16,832 nucleotides of DNA, taken from positions 1 to 16,832 of the forward strand of contig JAOZMT010000011.1 of assembly GCA_029934175.1 (NCBI GenBank), given 5' to 3'. The stretch comes from Victivallales bacterium. GTDB lineage: Bacteria; Verrucomicrobiota; Lentisphaeria; Victivallales; JAUVCU01. Positions 1 through 7,238 of this stretch are shown here, one piece after another. The notes below the pieces were generated by a model. It had not been told where the DNA came from, ran no database searches, and saw only the letters and a program-made list of their open reading frames with translations. Made by a program: the position numbers and the translations under genes. Positions within the stretch are counted from its first letter, which is position 1, and each line of letters begins with the position of its first letter.

Positions 1-55
1 TTTAGTTGGAGCAAACTTTGATAGCAAAAAAGCAAATATAGGCGATTGGATAGTG
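1..55 (+). repeat. Direct repeat of 55 bases, identical to 1593-1647
   Basis: Bases 1-55 match 1593-1647 without a mismatch. The match is the coding end of two tandem paralogues and breaks down just before the stop codons. The leader around the next ATG (about 71-93) also resembles 1662-1683. Exact identity at this length indicates recent duplication or gene conversion. It also creates a substrate for recombination that could delete or multiply the gene between the copies. Confidence 0.85.
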
Positions 56-73
56 GATAAAAAGATTAAATAA
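1..73 (+). CDS. 3' end of an upstream AAA-ATPase-like/nuclease paralogue (partial)
   Basis: This is the last 23 codons of a gene cut off by the window edge, read in frame from base 2 to a TAA at 71-73. Bases 1-55 are identical to bases 1593-1647 inside the complete gene that follows, so this is the C-terminus of a close paralogue of that protein. The two copies diverge only after the shared IGDWIV; this one ends in DKKIK. The next gene starts 11 bases after its stop with an AAGGAG ribosome binding site between them. The two copies are therefore a head-to-tail tandem pair and probably co-transcribed. Confidence 0.8.
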   Translation, partial: LVGANFDSKKANIGDWIVDKKIK

Positions 74-84
74 AGGAGAATATT

Positions 85-1659
85 ATGAGAAAAACATTAA
101 ATACAAGTGCAAGCACTTATGATCAGATAATTAGGTTCAACTATATGTATGTAGACAAAACAGATTATCTTTATAAATTAATAAAGATTCAAAGTGGGCA
201 ATACTTTTTATCACGCCCACGAAGATTTGGTAAATCGATGACTTTATCTGCGTTAAAAGCAATTTTTGAAGGGAAAAAAGAAAGTTTTAAAGATCAATAC
301 ATTTATGATAAACCTTATGATTGGAAAGCATATCCTATAATTCATTTATCGATGAATACAATGAGAGCTGATACAGCTGAGAATTATGAGAGAAGACTAT
401 CTAAATCTTTAGATGTTATAGCTAAAAATTATAATTTAACGCTAGATGTTGGAAGTTCAGCTGATAAGTTTGAAGAGTTAATTTTAGCATTATCAAAAAA
501 AGAAAACGATGTTGTTGTTCTAATAGATGAATATGACAAGCCTATTTTAGACAATGTTTTAGATTTACAAAAATGCACAGAAATACGCAGTATTTTAAAA
601 TCATTTTATGGGCAAATAAAAGCCAATGAAGATAAACTTCGTTTTACATTCATTACTGGAGTGAGCAAATTCACACAAGTATCAATTTTTTCTGATATGA
701 ATAATCTAGAAGACATAACAATGGATAGAAAATTTGCAGGTATTTGTGGTTTTACTCAAGAAGAATGTGAACACTATTTTGCAGAATGGATTACAGAAAA
801 CATAGAAGAATTAGAAACAACCAAAACTGCGTATCTCGCAAAGTTAAAAGATATGTATGATGGTATTCGTTTTACTCCAAAAAAATTATATCTTTACAAT
901 CCAGTATCTTTCACAAATGCAATGAAAAATTGTAACTTTGTAAATTATTGGGTTCAAACAGGAACTCCTACTTTTTTGATGAATTTATTGAAAAAAGATT
1001 ATCAAAATAATTTTAAAGATAAAGTTGATATTAGATCTTTTGAAAACCTTAAAGCAAAAAGTTATATGTTTTCAAGTTATGAAATTGATGATTTAGGAAT
1101 TATACCTTTATTTTATCAAACAGGATATTTAACAATTAAAGATTACAATATTGAGAAAGATGAATATATATTATCTTATCCTAATAATGAAGTTAAAGAA
1201 TCTATCTTAATTAGATTTGTAGAATTGTTTTCAAAAAGCAATAGAGATAAAATTGGAATAATGTTAATAAAATTGTTTGATACTTTAGAAGAAAATAATA
1301 TGGATGAGTTTATGAATACTTTAAAAGTTTATTATGCAAACATTGATTATGATATTCAAAAAAAAGATGAAGAGTGTTATCAACTGATATTTTATTTGCT
1401 TTTTTCAAACTTAAATTTCAGAATCAACACAGAAGTCAAAACAAATAGAGGGCGAATGGATGCTGTCATAGAAACTCCTGATCGCATTTTTATTTTTGAA
1501 TTTAAATTAGACAAAACTGCACAAGTCGCAATGGATCAAATAAAAGATAGAGAATATTATCAAAAATACTTACTAGCAGGGAAAGAGTTAATTTTAGTTG
1601 GAGCAAACTTTGATAGCAAAAAAGCAAATATAGGCGATTGGATAGTGAAAAAAATATAA
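85..1659 (+). CDS. AAA-ATPase-like protein with C-terminal PD-(D/E)XK nuclease domain
   Basis: A 524-residue protein of the widespread AAA-ATPase-like (PF09820) plus PD-(D/E)XK nuclease (formerly DUF1703) family. The N-terminus has the family hallmark YVDKTDYL at 22-29 and a Walker A-like loop PRRFGKS at 45-51. A Walker B motif VVVLIDEYD lies at 143-151, with acidic residues D148 and E149. The C-terminal nuclease-like core shows D459 followed by FEFK, giving E472-x-K474, the arrangement expected of a PD-(D/E)XK active site. The length is normal for the family. AAGGAG upstream of the ATG supports the start. The family is highly multiplied in Bacteroidota and other anaerobes and its biological role is unsettled; defence or mobile-element functions have been suggested. 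The tandem paralogue upstream and the start-codon relic downstream show that the locus has been expanding and contracting. Confidence 0.9.
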   Translation: MRKTLNTSASTYDQIIRFNYMYVDKTDYLYKLIKIQSGQYFLSRPRRFGKSMTLSALKAIFEGKKESFKDQYIYDKPYDWKAYPIIHLSMNTMRADTAENYERRLSKSLDVIAKNYNLTLDVGSSADKFEELILALSKKENDVVVLIDEYDKPILDNVLDLQKCTEIRSILKSFYGQIKANEDKLRFTFITGVSKFTQVSIFSDMNNLEDITMDRKFAGICGFTQEECEHYFAEWITENIEELETTKTAYLAKLKDMYDGIRFTPKKLYLYNPVSFTNAMKNCNFVNYWVQTGTPTFLMNLLKKDYQNNFKDKVDIRSFENLKAKSYMFSSYEIDDLGIIPLFYQTGYLTIKDYNIEKDEYILSYPNNEVKESILIRFVELFSKSNRDKIGIMLIKLFDTLEENNMDEFMNTLKVYYANIDYDIQKKDEECYQLIFYLLFSNLNFRINTEVKTNRGRMDAVIETPDRIFIFEFKLDKTAQVAMDQIKDREYYQKYLLAGKELILVGANFDSKKANIGDWIVKKI

Positions 1660-1686
1660 AATAAAGGAAATTTTATGAGAAAATAA
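1660..1686 (+). pseudogene. Start-codon relic of a third tandem copy
   Basis: Directly after the stop of the complete gene comes a near copy of its own leader: a purine-rich AAAGGA ribosome binding site, then ATG AGA AAA (1675-1683). These are the first three codons of the intact gene, but the frame is closed at once by TAA (1684-1686). The likely explanation is an internal deletion or recombination that removed the rest of a further copy. A three-codon minigene with no function is all that remains. Confidence 0.5.
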
Positions 1687-1720
1687 AATAGAGTTTCAAG
1701 AGAATTTCAAAGGTAAAATC

Positions 1721-2509
1721 ATGGATATAAAAAGTTTAATATTAGGAATAGCAATGTCCTTAGGTATATTTGCAGTTAAAACAGGAATAGGACAATATTA
1801 TTGCCTTGCACAAATCGCAAATAAATGGAAGGCTATAGGATTATTATTACTTTTAAACTTTGCATACTTCGCAATATTTATTTTATCATTTATTTTAATT
1901 ATTAATATCAATTTCCTTGAGTATTTCAATGAAATACAATTTTTTTTCAAATCAGGAATGACAATTCATATTATTATGGCATTTTTTATGTTTTATTTTG
2001 GTTGGAAAATGATTAAATCTGAGAAGACTGAGATTCAGCTTGGTAAAAGCAAATATTCTATATTATTATTAATTCTACCCTGCCCTATTTGTTCAAGTGC
2101 TATATTTTTAACAACAGCATTTACTCTTAACCTTTTACCCAATAAAGTCATTTATTCATTTTTTATTTCATGGGGAGTCTTTTTCACAATTACAATGATT
2201 ACATTATTAATATTAAAATTGCATAAATCACAAAAAAATATAAATTCATTTATTGGTGAATTAATGCTATTAATATCTTTATATTTTTTCTTTAATATTG
2301 CAGTCGCTCCAAACTTTAAAGATATGGAACGAATATATAGAATTGCAAAATATGAAGGAGATAAAGTAATATCTACAAATACAAATTATCTTTGGGCGTA
2401 TGCATTAATCGCATTTTCATTATTCGCAGGATTTATTTATAAATTAATTAGAAATAAATTAACCACGAAAAGCACAAAAAAAGAGAAGAACAAATTAATA
2501 ACAAATTAA
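1721..2509 (+). CDS. DUF2162-like polytopic membrane protein (putative transporter, HmuT-like position)
   Basis: A 262-residue integral membrane protein with about seven hydrophobic segments (roughly 5-25, 38-62, 80-97, 113-135, 143-166, 177-196 and 223-242). The fourth carries the motif LPCPICSS, with C121 and C124 at the membrane face; such a Cys-Pro-x-Cys signature is typical of the DUF2162 putative transporter family as I remember it. Members of that family are often encoded beside CobN-like chelatases and ExbB-like proteins in methanogens and anaerobic bacteria, which fits the next gene. An AAAGG ribosome binding site lies about 8 bases before the ATG. The last 16 or so residues (KLTTKSTKKEKNK region) are low-complexity and are encoded by a dispersed repeat at 2461-2475, so the original C-terminus may have been shorter. 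The substrate is unknown; a metal, haem or porphyrin role is inferred from the neighbour only. Confidence 0.65.
   Translation: MDIKSLILGIAMSLGIFAVKTGIGQYYCLAQIANKWKAIGLLLLLNFAYFAIFILSFILIININFLEYFNEIQFFFKSGMTIHIIMAFFMFYFGWKMIKSEKTEIQLGKSKYSILLLILPCPICSSAIFLTTAFTLNLLPNKVIYSFFISWGVFFTITMITLLILKLHKSQKNINSFIGELMLLISLYFFFNIAVAPNFKDMERIYRIAKYEGDKVISTNTNYLWAYALIAFSLFAGFIYKLIRNKLTTKSTKKEKNKLITN
2461..2475 (+). repeat. Dispersed repeat unit inside the 3' end of the membrane protein gene
   Basis: The 15 bases AACCACGAAAAGCAC are the start of a repeat type (AACCACGAAAA-GCACGAAAA-like) that is scattered in many environmental bacterial genomes. Their reverse complement, GTGCTTTTCGTGGTT, reappears as the core of the inverted repeat at 2721-2757. 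The unit encodes TTKST within the last 16 residues of the membrane protein. Confidence 0.6.
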
Positions 2510-2521
2510 AAATAAATTAAA

Positions 2522-2665
2522 GTATATATTCAGTGAATCACATTAAATTATAGTTAACCACAGAGGCAACAAAGTTAAACACTAAGTTTCACAAAGAAAA
2601 CCTTTGTTTTCTTTGCAAAAAACTTCGTCTACTTTGTGGTAAAATGGGGTTTACTGAATATATAC
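2522..2665. repeat. Nested palindromic intergenic element (MITE-like)
   Basis: The 144-base element is bounded by a perfect 13-base inverted repeat: GTATATATTCAGT at 2522-2534 and its complement at 2653-2665. Inside this lies a second inverted pair, AACCACAG near 2557 against CTTTGTGGT near 2640. A third, innermost hairpin follows: CAAAGAAAAC at 2592-2601 with its perfect complement at 2606-2615 and a 4-base loop. The middle portion resembles the ACCACAGAG-type dispersed palindromes of environmental genomes. It fills almost the whole gap between the membrane protein and the chelatase. It could act as a transcription attenuator or RNA stabiliser within the putative operon, or simply be a non-autonomous mobile repeat. 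Confidence 0.65.
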
Positions 2666-2678
2666 AAATTAAAAAAAT

Positions 2679-5600
2679 ATGAAACAAAATAATCTATCAT
2701 TGATGCAAAACTTAAGAAAAGTAACCATTTCGTGCTTTTCGTGTTTTTCGTGGTTACTCTTCTCTTTCTTCATTATGAATATAAATGCAAAAGACATTGC
2801 CATTTTAATATCCGATTCTGAATCTGCTTTGATGCAAAAGGTTATTAAAAATTTGCACATTCCGCAAAATTTAAAATTCAAATCTTTTCCTGCTGGCAAT
2901 ATACCAACTTATAATGAAGAAAACAAAACATATATTGATAATGCTGATGCTATAATTGTTGATGTAATGATTAAGTCTCAAGTTGATTATTTGAAAAATT
3001 TTGTTAATTTAAAAAATAAAAAAATCTATGCTATCCGAGCTTCAAGAAATGATAAAGAATTAAAACAATTAGGCTTTATTTTCAAGAAAGATATTTATGA
3101 TTATTATCATAATTTTTCAGCAAAGAACCTTTCTAATATGTTGTTAAAAACAGTGAATATTGCTTTTGATATGAAATTAAAAGTAGAAGCACCCATTGTT
3201 ATCCCGAGACTTGGAATTGCACATTACGCATCTGATAAATATTTTTCAACTACTATAGAATATAAAAAATATTATACTACAAAAGGATTTTACAAAAGAA
3301 ATGCTCCTTGGATAGGGATTTCGATATATTCAGCAGGTATTCGTGGAGAACAAGCGTCTGCACTGTTCGCAATTATTAAAGATTTTGAAAATGCAGGATT
3401 TAATGTCATGACTATTTTTGGTTGGGGATATGAACCAATTAATCAATTTATGATTGATAAGCAAGGCAAAGCAACAATAGATCTTTTAGTGGCTTTTAAT
3501 TTGAAATTTAAAAGTGCATTAAAACCTGAACTTAAAACGGCTTTAGAAAAACTCAATATTCCTGTGATTAATGCTACTCAATTATATTATTCAACTATCG
3601 AAGAGTGGGAAAAAAGCGAAATAGGTTACAAATCAAAAGCTATTTCTTGGTGTGTTGCCATTCCCGAATTATCTGGTTTAATTGAACCTACTCCTTTGAT
3701 TGGAAAGGTTGAAACTGTAGATGAAAATTCTGGAATGAAGATTTTTCATAAAGCTCCTATCAAACCAACTATTGATAATATGATTAAACGAGTAAAAAAA
3801 CTTACTATATTACAACAAAAAGCCAATAAAGATAAAAAAATTGCTTTATTTTTCTATAATCATTCACAAGGAAAACAAAATATTGGAGCGAGTTATTTGA
3901 ATGTTTTTCGCTCAATTAAAGAAATTATCAATCGATTACAAAAAGAAGGTTATACAATATCTAATAAGGATATTACAGAAAAAGAGATAAAAGATTTAAT
4001 TTTACAATCTGCTAGAAATGTTGGAAGTTGGGCTCCTGGAGAACTTGATAAAATGTTAAGAGATGGCAAACTTTTTGAATTGCCTGTTGCGGATTATGCA
4101 AAATGGTTTAAAGAGTTACCTGAACAATTTCAAAAAAAATCAATCGAATCTTGGGGAAAACCTCAGGATAATAAAATTATGGTCAAAGATGGGAAATATA
4201 TTATAGCTGGCATCCAAATTGGGAATCTGTTTTTATTACCAGAACCTGCACGAGGTTGGGGCGATGACCCTATGAAACTTTATCATGACACACTTGTTTG
4301 GCCTCATCATCAATACACTGCTGTTTATCAGTGGATTAATAAAGTTTTCAAAGCTGATGCAATGATTCATCTTGGGACACATGCAACTTATGAATGGCTT
4401 CCAGGTAAACAATCCGGGTTACATCCAGCCGATCCACCAGAAGTTATGATGTCAGATATCCCCAATATTTACCCTTATATAGTTGATGATATTGGAGAAG
4501 GTATTCAAGCAAAACGAAGAGGGAGCGGGGTAATTATTGACCATCTAACTCCTGCCGTAAAAAAATCTGGATTATATGAAGAATATGAATCTTTATTCAA
4601 TATGATTTCATCGTTATCTCAATCTACATCAATTCATAGTAAATTAACAGAATCAAAAGAAAAAGAAGTTATTGCTTTAATAAATAAACTGGGACTTAAA
4701 AAAGAATTAAAAGGTGATAACTCTCACTCTACTTGCAAAGTTCATCATCACTCCAACGATAAAAATGGTAAACTAATCCATAAAGTAGAACATTATTTAC
4801 TCGAAATAAAAGCAGAAAATATGCCATTTGGATTACATACCTTTGGGGTTTCTCCAAAAGATGATGCCTTTAAATCAACTGTTTCAAATATCGCAGAGGT
4901 TAATCCTGAATTAAAAAAAGAGGATATTTCTGCACAACTCGCAAAATGCGGAAATAATGAGCTTGATGCATTAGTCGCAGGTTTAAATGGTGAATATATC
5001 CCATCTGGAGAAGGAAATGACCCTTTGCGTAATCCTAAAGCTATTCCAACTGGTAGGAATTTTTATGGATTTAATCCAGATATGATACCATCTAAATCTG
5101 CTTATAAATTAGGTGTTATTGCTGCAAAAGAGTTAATTGAGAAAAATTTAAAAGAAACAGGAAAATATCCAAATAAAGTTGCAGTTGTAGTATGGGCATG
5201 TGAAACTTTTAGAAATGAAGGAATAAATGAATCTACTATTTTATATTTAATGGGATTGAAGCCTATTTGGGATAAGAAAAATCGTGTTAAAGGAGTTGAA
5301 GTTATATCAGGAAAAGAGCTAGGCCGTCCACGAATTGATGTCTTAATCACACCTTCAGGATTATATCGTGATTTATTTCCAAATTTTTTAAAATTTCTTG
5401 ATCGAGCAGTGCAAAAAGCATCAGTTCAAACAGATATAGAAAACTTAATTGCACGCAATTCTGCACAAATCGCAAAAACATTAATAGCTGATGGAATGGA
5501 TAAAGATAAAGCTGCGAAGTATGCAAAAGTAAGAATTTTTTCAGAAAAACCTGGAGCTTATGGAACAGGTATATCAAGTCTTGCTGGAATGAGTGGAACT

Positions 5601-6668
5601 TGGGAAAAAGAGGAAGAAATGGGGAAAGTTTTTGTCAACCATATGTCTCATGCTTATTCTGAAGATTTATGGGGTGAGTCAGTTCAAGAGGTATATAAAG
5701 AACAGTTAAAAGATGTTGATATCACACTACATTCAAACTCTTCAAATATATATGGGGTGCTTGATAATGATGACCAATTTCAATATTTAGGAGGATTGTC
5801 TTTAGCAGTTAAAACTGTTAGTGGCAAAGCTCCAACAACAATAATTTCACTGCAACGCACTCCTGGCAAAATTAAAACGGAAAACATTGCAAAAACTGTC
5901 GGGCGTGAACTTCGCAGTAGATATTTAAATCCAAAATGGATAAAAGGGATGAAAGATGAAAATTATGCAGGAGCTTATGAAATATCAAAAGGAGTAGAAC
6001 ATCTTTGGGGTTGGCAGGTTACAGTAAATGATAGTGTAAGCGAAGAGCAATGGAATGAAGTAAATGAAGTTTATGTAAAAGATAAATATAAACTTGGAAT
6101 GAAAGATTTTTTTGATGAGGCAAGTCCTTGGGCATATCAATCAATAACAGGACGAATGCTTGAATCTGTTCGCAAAGATTATTGGAAAGCAAGTGATGAA
6201 ATTCAGCAAAACTTAGCACGAGAATATGCAACTAGCATAATAAATAAAGGGGTTGCATGTTGTGACCATACTTGTAATAATCCTATTTTAAATCAAATGG
6301 TAATGAACCTAATATCAATTCCTGGTGTAATGTCTCCAAAACTAGTCACTAAATTTAAAGTAGCAATTGAAAAAGCAACAAAAAAAGACTTGAAAAAACA
6401 TATAAAAGAACGCCGTGATTTACAAAAAAGATTACAAGAAGGATTTAAAAAGAAGAAACAGAGCGAGGGAGAAGCGGAGAGTGGGAGTGATGGTGGAATT
6501 AAAAAATCTGCGGATAATGCAAAAAATGTCAAAGGTTACAAAATGGAAAAAATAAAAAGATCTAGTGATAAAACCGAAATGACATCATCTGGAATGGAAT
6601 GGATAGCATCTTTTATAGTTCTTGCACTACTCGCAATATTTTATATAGGAATGAAAAAGAAACAATAA
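2679..6668 (+). CDS. CobN/HmuS-family large chelatase, exported and membrane-anchored
   Basis: A 1329-residue protein of the CobN/BchH large chelatase-subunit family. Recognisable blocks are LPEPARGWGDD at 520-530, HLGTHATYEWLPGK at 564-577 (classical CobN has GTHGTLEWLPGK), PTGRNFYGFNP near 790-800, GRPRIDVLITPSG from 882, and GVACCDHTCNNP around 1192-1202. Residues 1-37 look like a signal peptide or anchor (basic n-region, hydrophobic 15-32, possible cleavage after NINA). Residues about 1308-1325 form a C-terminal membrane helix ending in KKKQ. Export and anchoring argue against cytoplasmic cobalt insertion and fit HmuS, the CobN-like protein of anaerobe haem-uptake loci that removes iron from haem. 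No CobS or CobT partner is visible. Residues 679-706 form a His-rich insert. A low-complexity linker (about 1258-1303) precedes the anchor. No good ribosome binding site precedes the ATG at 2679; M9 and M33 (2775) are alternatives, but M33 would remove the signal sequence. The substrate is inferred, not shown. Confidence 0.85.
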   Translation: MKQNNLSLMQNLRKVTISCFSCFSWLLFSFFIMNINAKDIAILISDSESALMQKVIKNLHIPQNLKFKSFPAGNIPTYNEENKTYIDNADAIIVDVMIKSQVDYLKNFVNLKNKKIYAIRASRNDKELKQLGFIFKKDIYDYYHNFSAKNLSNMLLKTVNIAFDMKLKVEAPIVIPRLGIAHYASDKYFSTTIEYKKYYTTKGFYKRNAPWIGISIYSAGIRGEQASALFAIIKDFENAGFNVMTIFGWGYEPINQFMIDKQGKATIDLLVAFNLKFKSALKPELKTALEKLNIPVINATQLYYSTIEEWEKSEIGYKSKAISWCVAIPELSGLIEPTPLIGKVETVDENSGMKIFHKAPIKPTIDNMIKRVKKLTILQQKANKDKKIALFFYNHSQGKQNIGASYLNVFRSIKEIINRLQKEGYTISNKDITEKEIKDLILQSARNVGSWAPGELDKMLRDGKLFELPVADYAKWFKELPEQFQKKSIESWGKPQDNKIMVKDGKYIIAGIQIGNLFLLPEPARGWGDDPMKLYHDTLVWPHHQYTAVYQWINKVFKADAMIHLGTHATYEWLPGKQSGLHPADPPEVMMSDIPNIYPYIVDDIGEGIQAKRRGSGVIIDHLTPAVKKSGLYEEYESLFNMISSLSQSTSIHSKLTESKEKEVIALINKLGLKKELKGDNSHSTCKVHHHSNDKNGKLIHKVEHYLLEIKAENMPFGLHTFGVSPKDDAFKSTVSNIAEVNPELKKEDISAQLAKCGNNELDALVAGLNGEYIPSGEGNDPLRNPKAIPTGRNFYGFNPDMIPSKSAYKLGVIAAKELIEKNLKETGKYPNKVAVVVWACETFRNEGINESTILYLMGLKPIWDKKNRVKGVEVISGKELGRPRIDVLITPSGLYRDLFPNFLKFLDRAVQKASVQTDIENLIARNSAQIAKTLIADGMDKDKAAKYAKVRIFSEKPGAYGTGISSLAGMSGTWEKEEEMGKVFVNHMSHAYSEDLWGESVQEVYKEQLKDVDITLHSNSSNIYGVLDNDDQFQYLGGLSLAVKTVSGKAPTTIISLQRTPGKIKTENIAKTVGRELRSRYLNPKWIKGMKDENYAGAYEISKGVEHLWGWQVTVNDSVSEEQWNEVNEVYVKDKYKLGMKDFFDEASPWAYQSITGRMLESVRKDYWKASDEIQQNLAREYATSIINKGVACCDHTCNNPILNQMVMNLISIPGVMSPKLVTKFKVAIEKATKKDLKKHIKERRDLQKRLQEGFKKKKQSEGEAESGSDGGIKKSADNAKNVKGYKMEKIKRSSDKTEMTSSGMEWIASFIVLALLAIFYIGMKKKQ
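2721..2757. repeat. Inverted dispersed repeat encoding the chelatase signal-peptide core
   Basis: A 37-base unit bounded by GTAACCA (2721-2727) and TGGTTAC (2751-2757), a perfect 7-base inverted pair. Its interior is the periodic TTTCGTGCTTTTCGTGTTTTTCGTGG sequence type, in two halves TTTCGTGCTTTTCG and TGTTTTTCGTGG. It is the inverted partner of 2461-2475. Read in frame it encodes about KVTISCFSCFSWLL, the hydrophobic core of the chelatase signal sequence. Confidence 0.65.
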
Positions 6669-6846
6669 ATTGTGTTATCCTTAGCTCAGCCACAAAAAGG
6701 AGAAAGCTTTTTAAAAAATTTTTGTTGAAAACATTTGATATATTGAAAAGAAGTGTTATTTTGTAATATATTAAATAACATTTTAGGGTTCTTTTTTCTA
6801 CAAAAGTAGCCTTAATTGTTCCGCATTCCTCTCATTTTTTAAATAA

Positions 6847-7158
6847 TTACAATCTAATTGCAAAGCTTTTTCCAATAAAGATACAATACTTTTTTGAATC
6901 GTATTTTTTTATTAAATTTACTAAAATTTCATTAAGTTCTGTCATTTTGTCTAATGCTCCATATATTACAGCTTTAAATAATTCCCACATTAAAGATGCC
7001 AAGGATATAAATTCAAGTTTTCCAGTTATACTATCCCGCATTTCTCCAAAATAATCAGCACCTCTATCTCTCATTGCAGAAAATAGCAGCAAATACCTTA
7101 TGGATGTTAAATTAATAGATGCATAGAGTGAAGCATAATTAGTATATTTTTCAACCGT
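6847..7158 (-). pseudogene. Probable C-terminal remnant of a transposase
   Basis: A minus-strand open frame of about 104 codons lies between TGA (7159-7161) and the stop at 6847. It has no ATG near its beginning (the first is at 7072-7074). It reads VEKYTNYASLYASINLT, then LLLFSAMRDRGADYFGEM and SLASLMWELFKAVIYGALD. This helical, aromatic pattern resembles, from memory, the tail of IS4-type DDE transposases, where a late helical block follows the catalytic glutamate. No DDE catalytic residues, terminal inverted repeats or upstream continuation in another frame could be found, so at best this is a fragment. It could instead be a small unrelated hypothetical protein starting at the TTG at 7092. 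Confidence 0.35.
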
Positions 7159-7173
7159 TCACAGCATAAATTG

Positions 7174-7225
7174 CTCTAAAATAAATTTAGCTAAAGTCTA
7201 GGAAATGCATTAACTTATTTTAGAG
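7174..7225. repeat. 11-base inverted repeat downstream of the SPFH genes
   Basis: CTCTAAAATAA at 7174-7184 is the exact reverse complement of 7215-7225, with a 30-base spacer. It lies 14 bases beyond the stop of the last minus-strand SPFH gene. It could form a hairpin in the 3' end of that transcript, but no T-run follows on the minus strand, so it is not a standard intrinsic terminator. A boundary of the adjacent mobile-element remnant is the alternative. Confidence 0.4.
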
Positions 7226-7238
7226 AAAAAAGAAGTTC

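Larger units (their letters stand above)
6669..7238. other. Gene-poor junction between the + and - strand gene blocks
   Basis: No intact gene is visible in these 570 bases. Just after the chelatase stop there are A/T-only inverted stretches (for example ACAAAAA at 6692-6698 against TTTTTGT at 6719-6725). They could end transcription weakly, but no GC-rich terminator is present. The middle holds a decayed minus-strand reading frame (6847-7158), and the right end holds an 11-base inverted repeat (7174-7225). Genes converge here, and the stretch looks like a scar left by a mobile element. Confidence 0.6.

Noticed and set aside
2669..2899. Minus-strand open frame across the chelatase start
   Set aside because: It is antisense to the chelatase N-terminus, has no ribosome binding site, and its low-complexity translation (KHEKHE) is just the dispersed repeat read backwards.
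5102..6532. Several minus-strand open frames of 70-82 codons inside the chelatase gene
   Set aside because: They lie wholly inside a well-conserved coding region on the other strand and show no protein family features.
2679..6668. Naming the chelatase simply CobN of cobalamin synthesis
   Set aside because: The signal peptide, C-terminal anchor, GTHAT variant and absence of CobS/CobT or cobalamin genes make that role unlikely.
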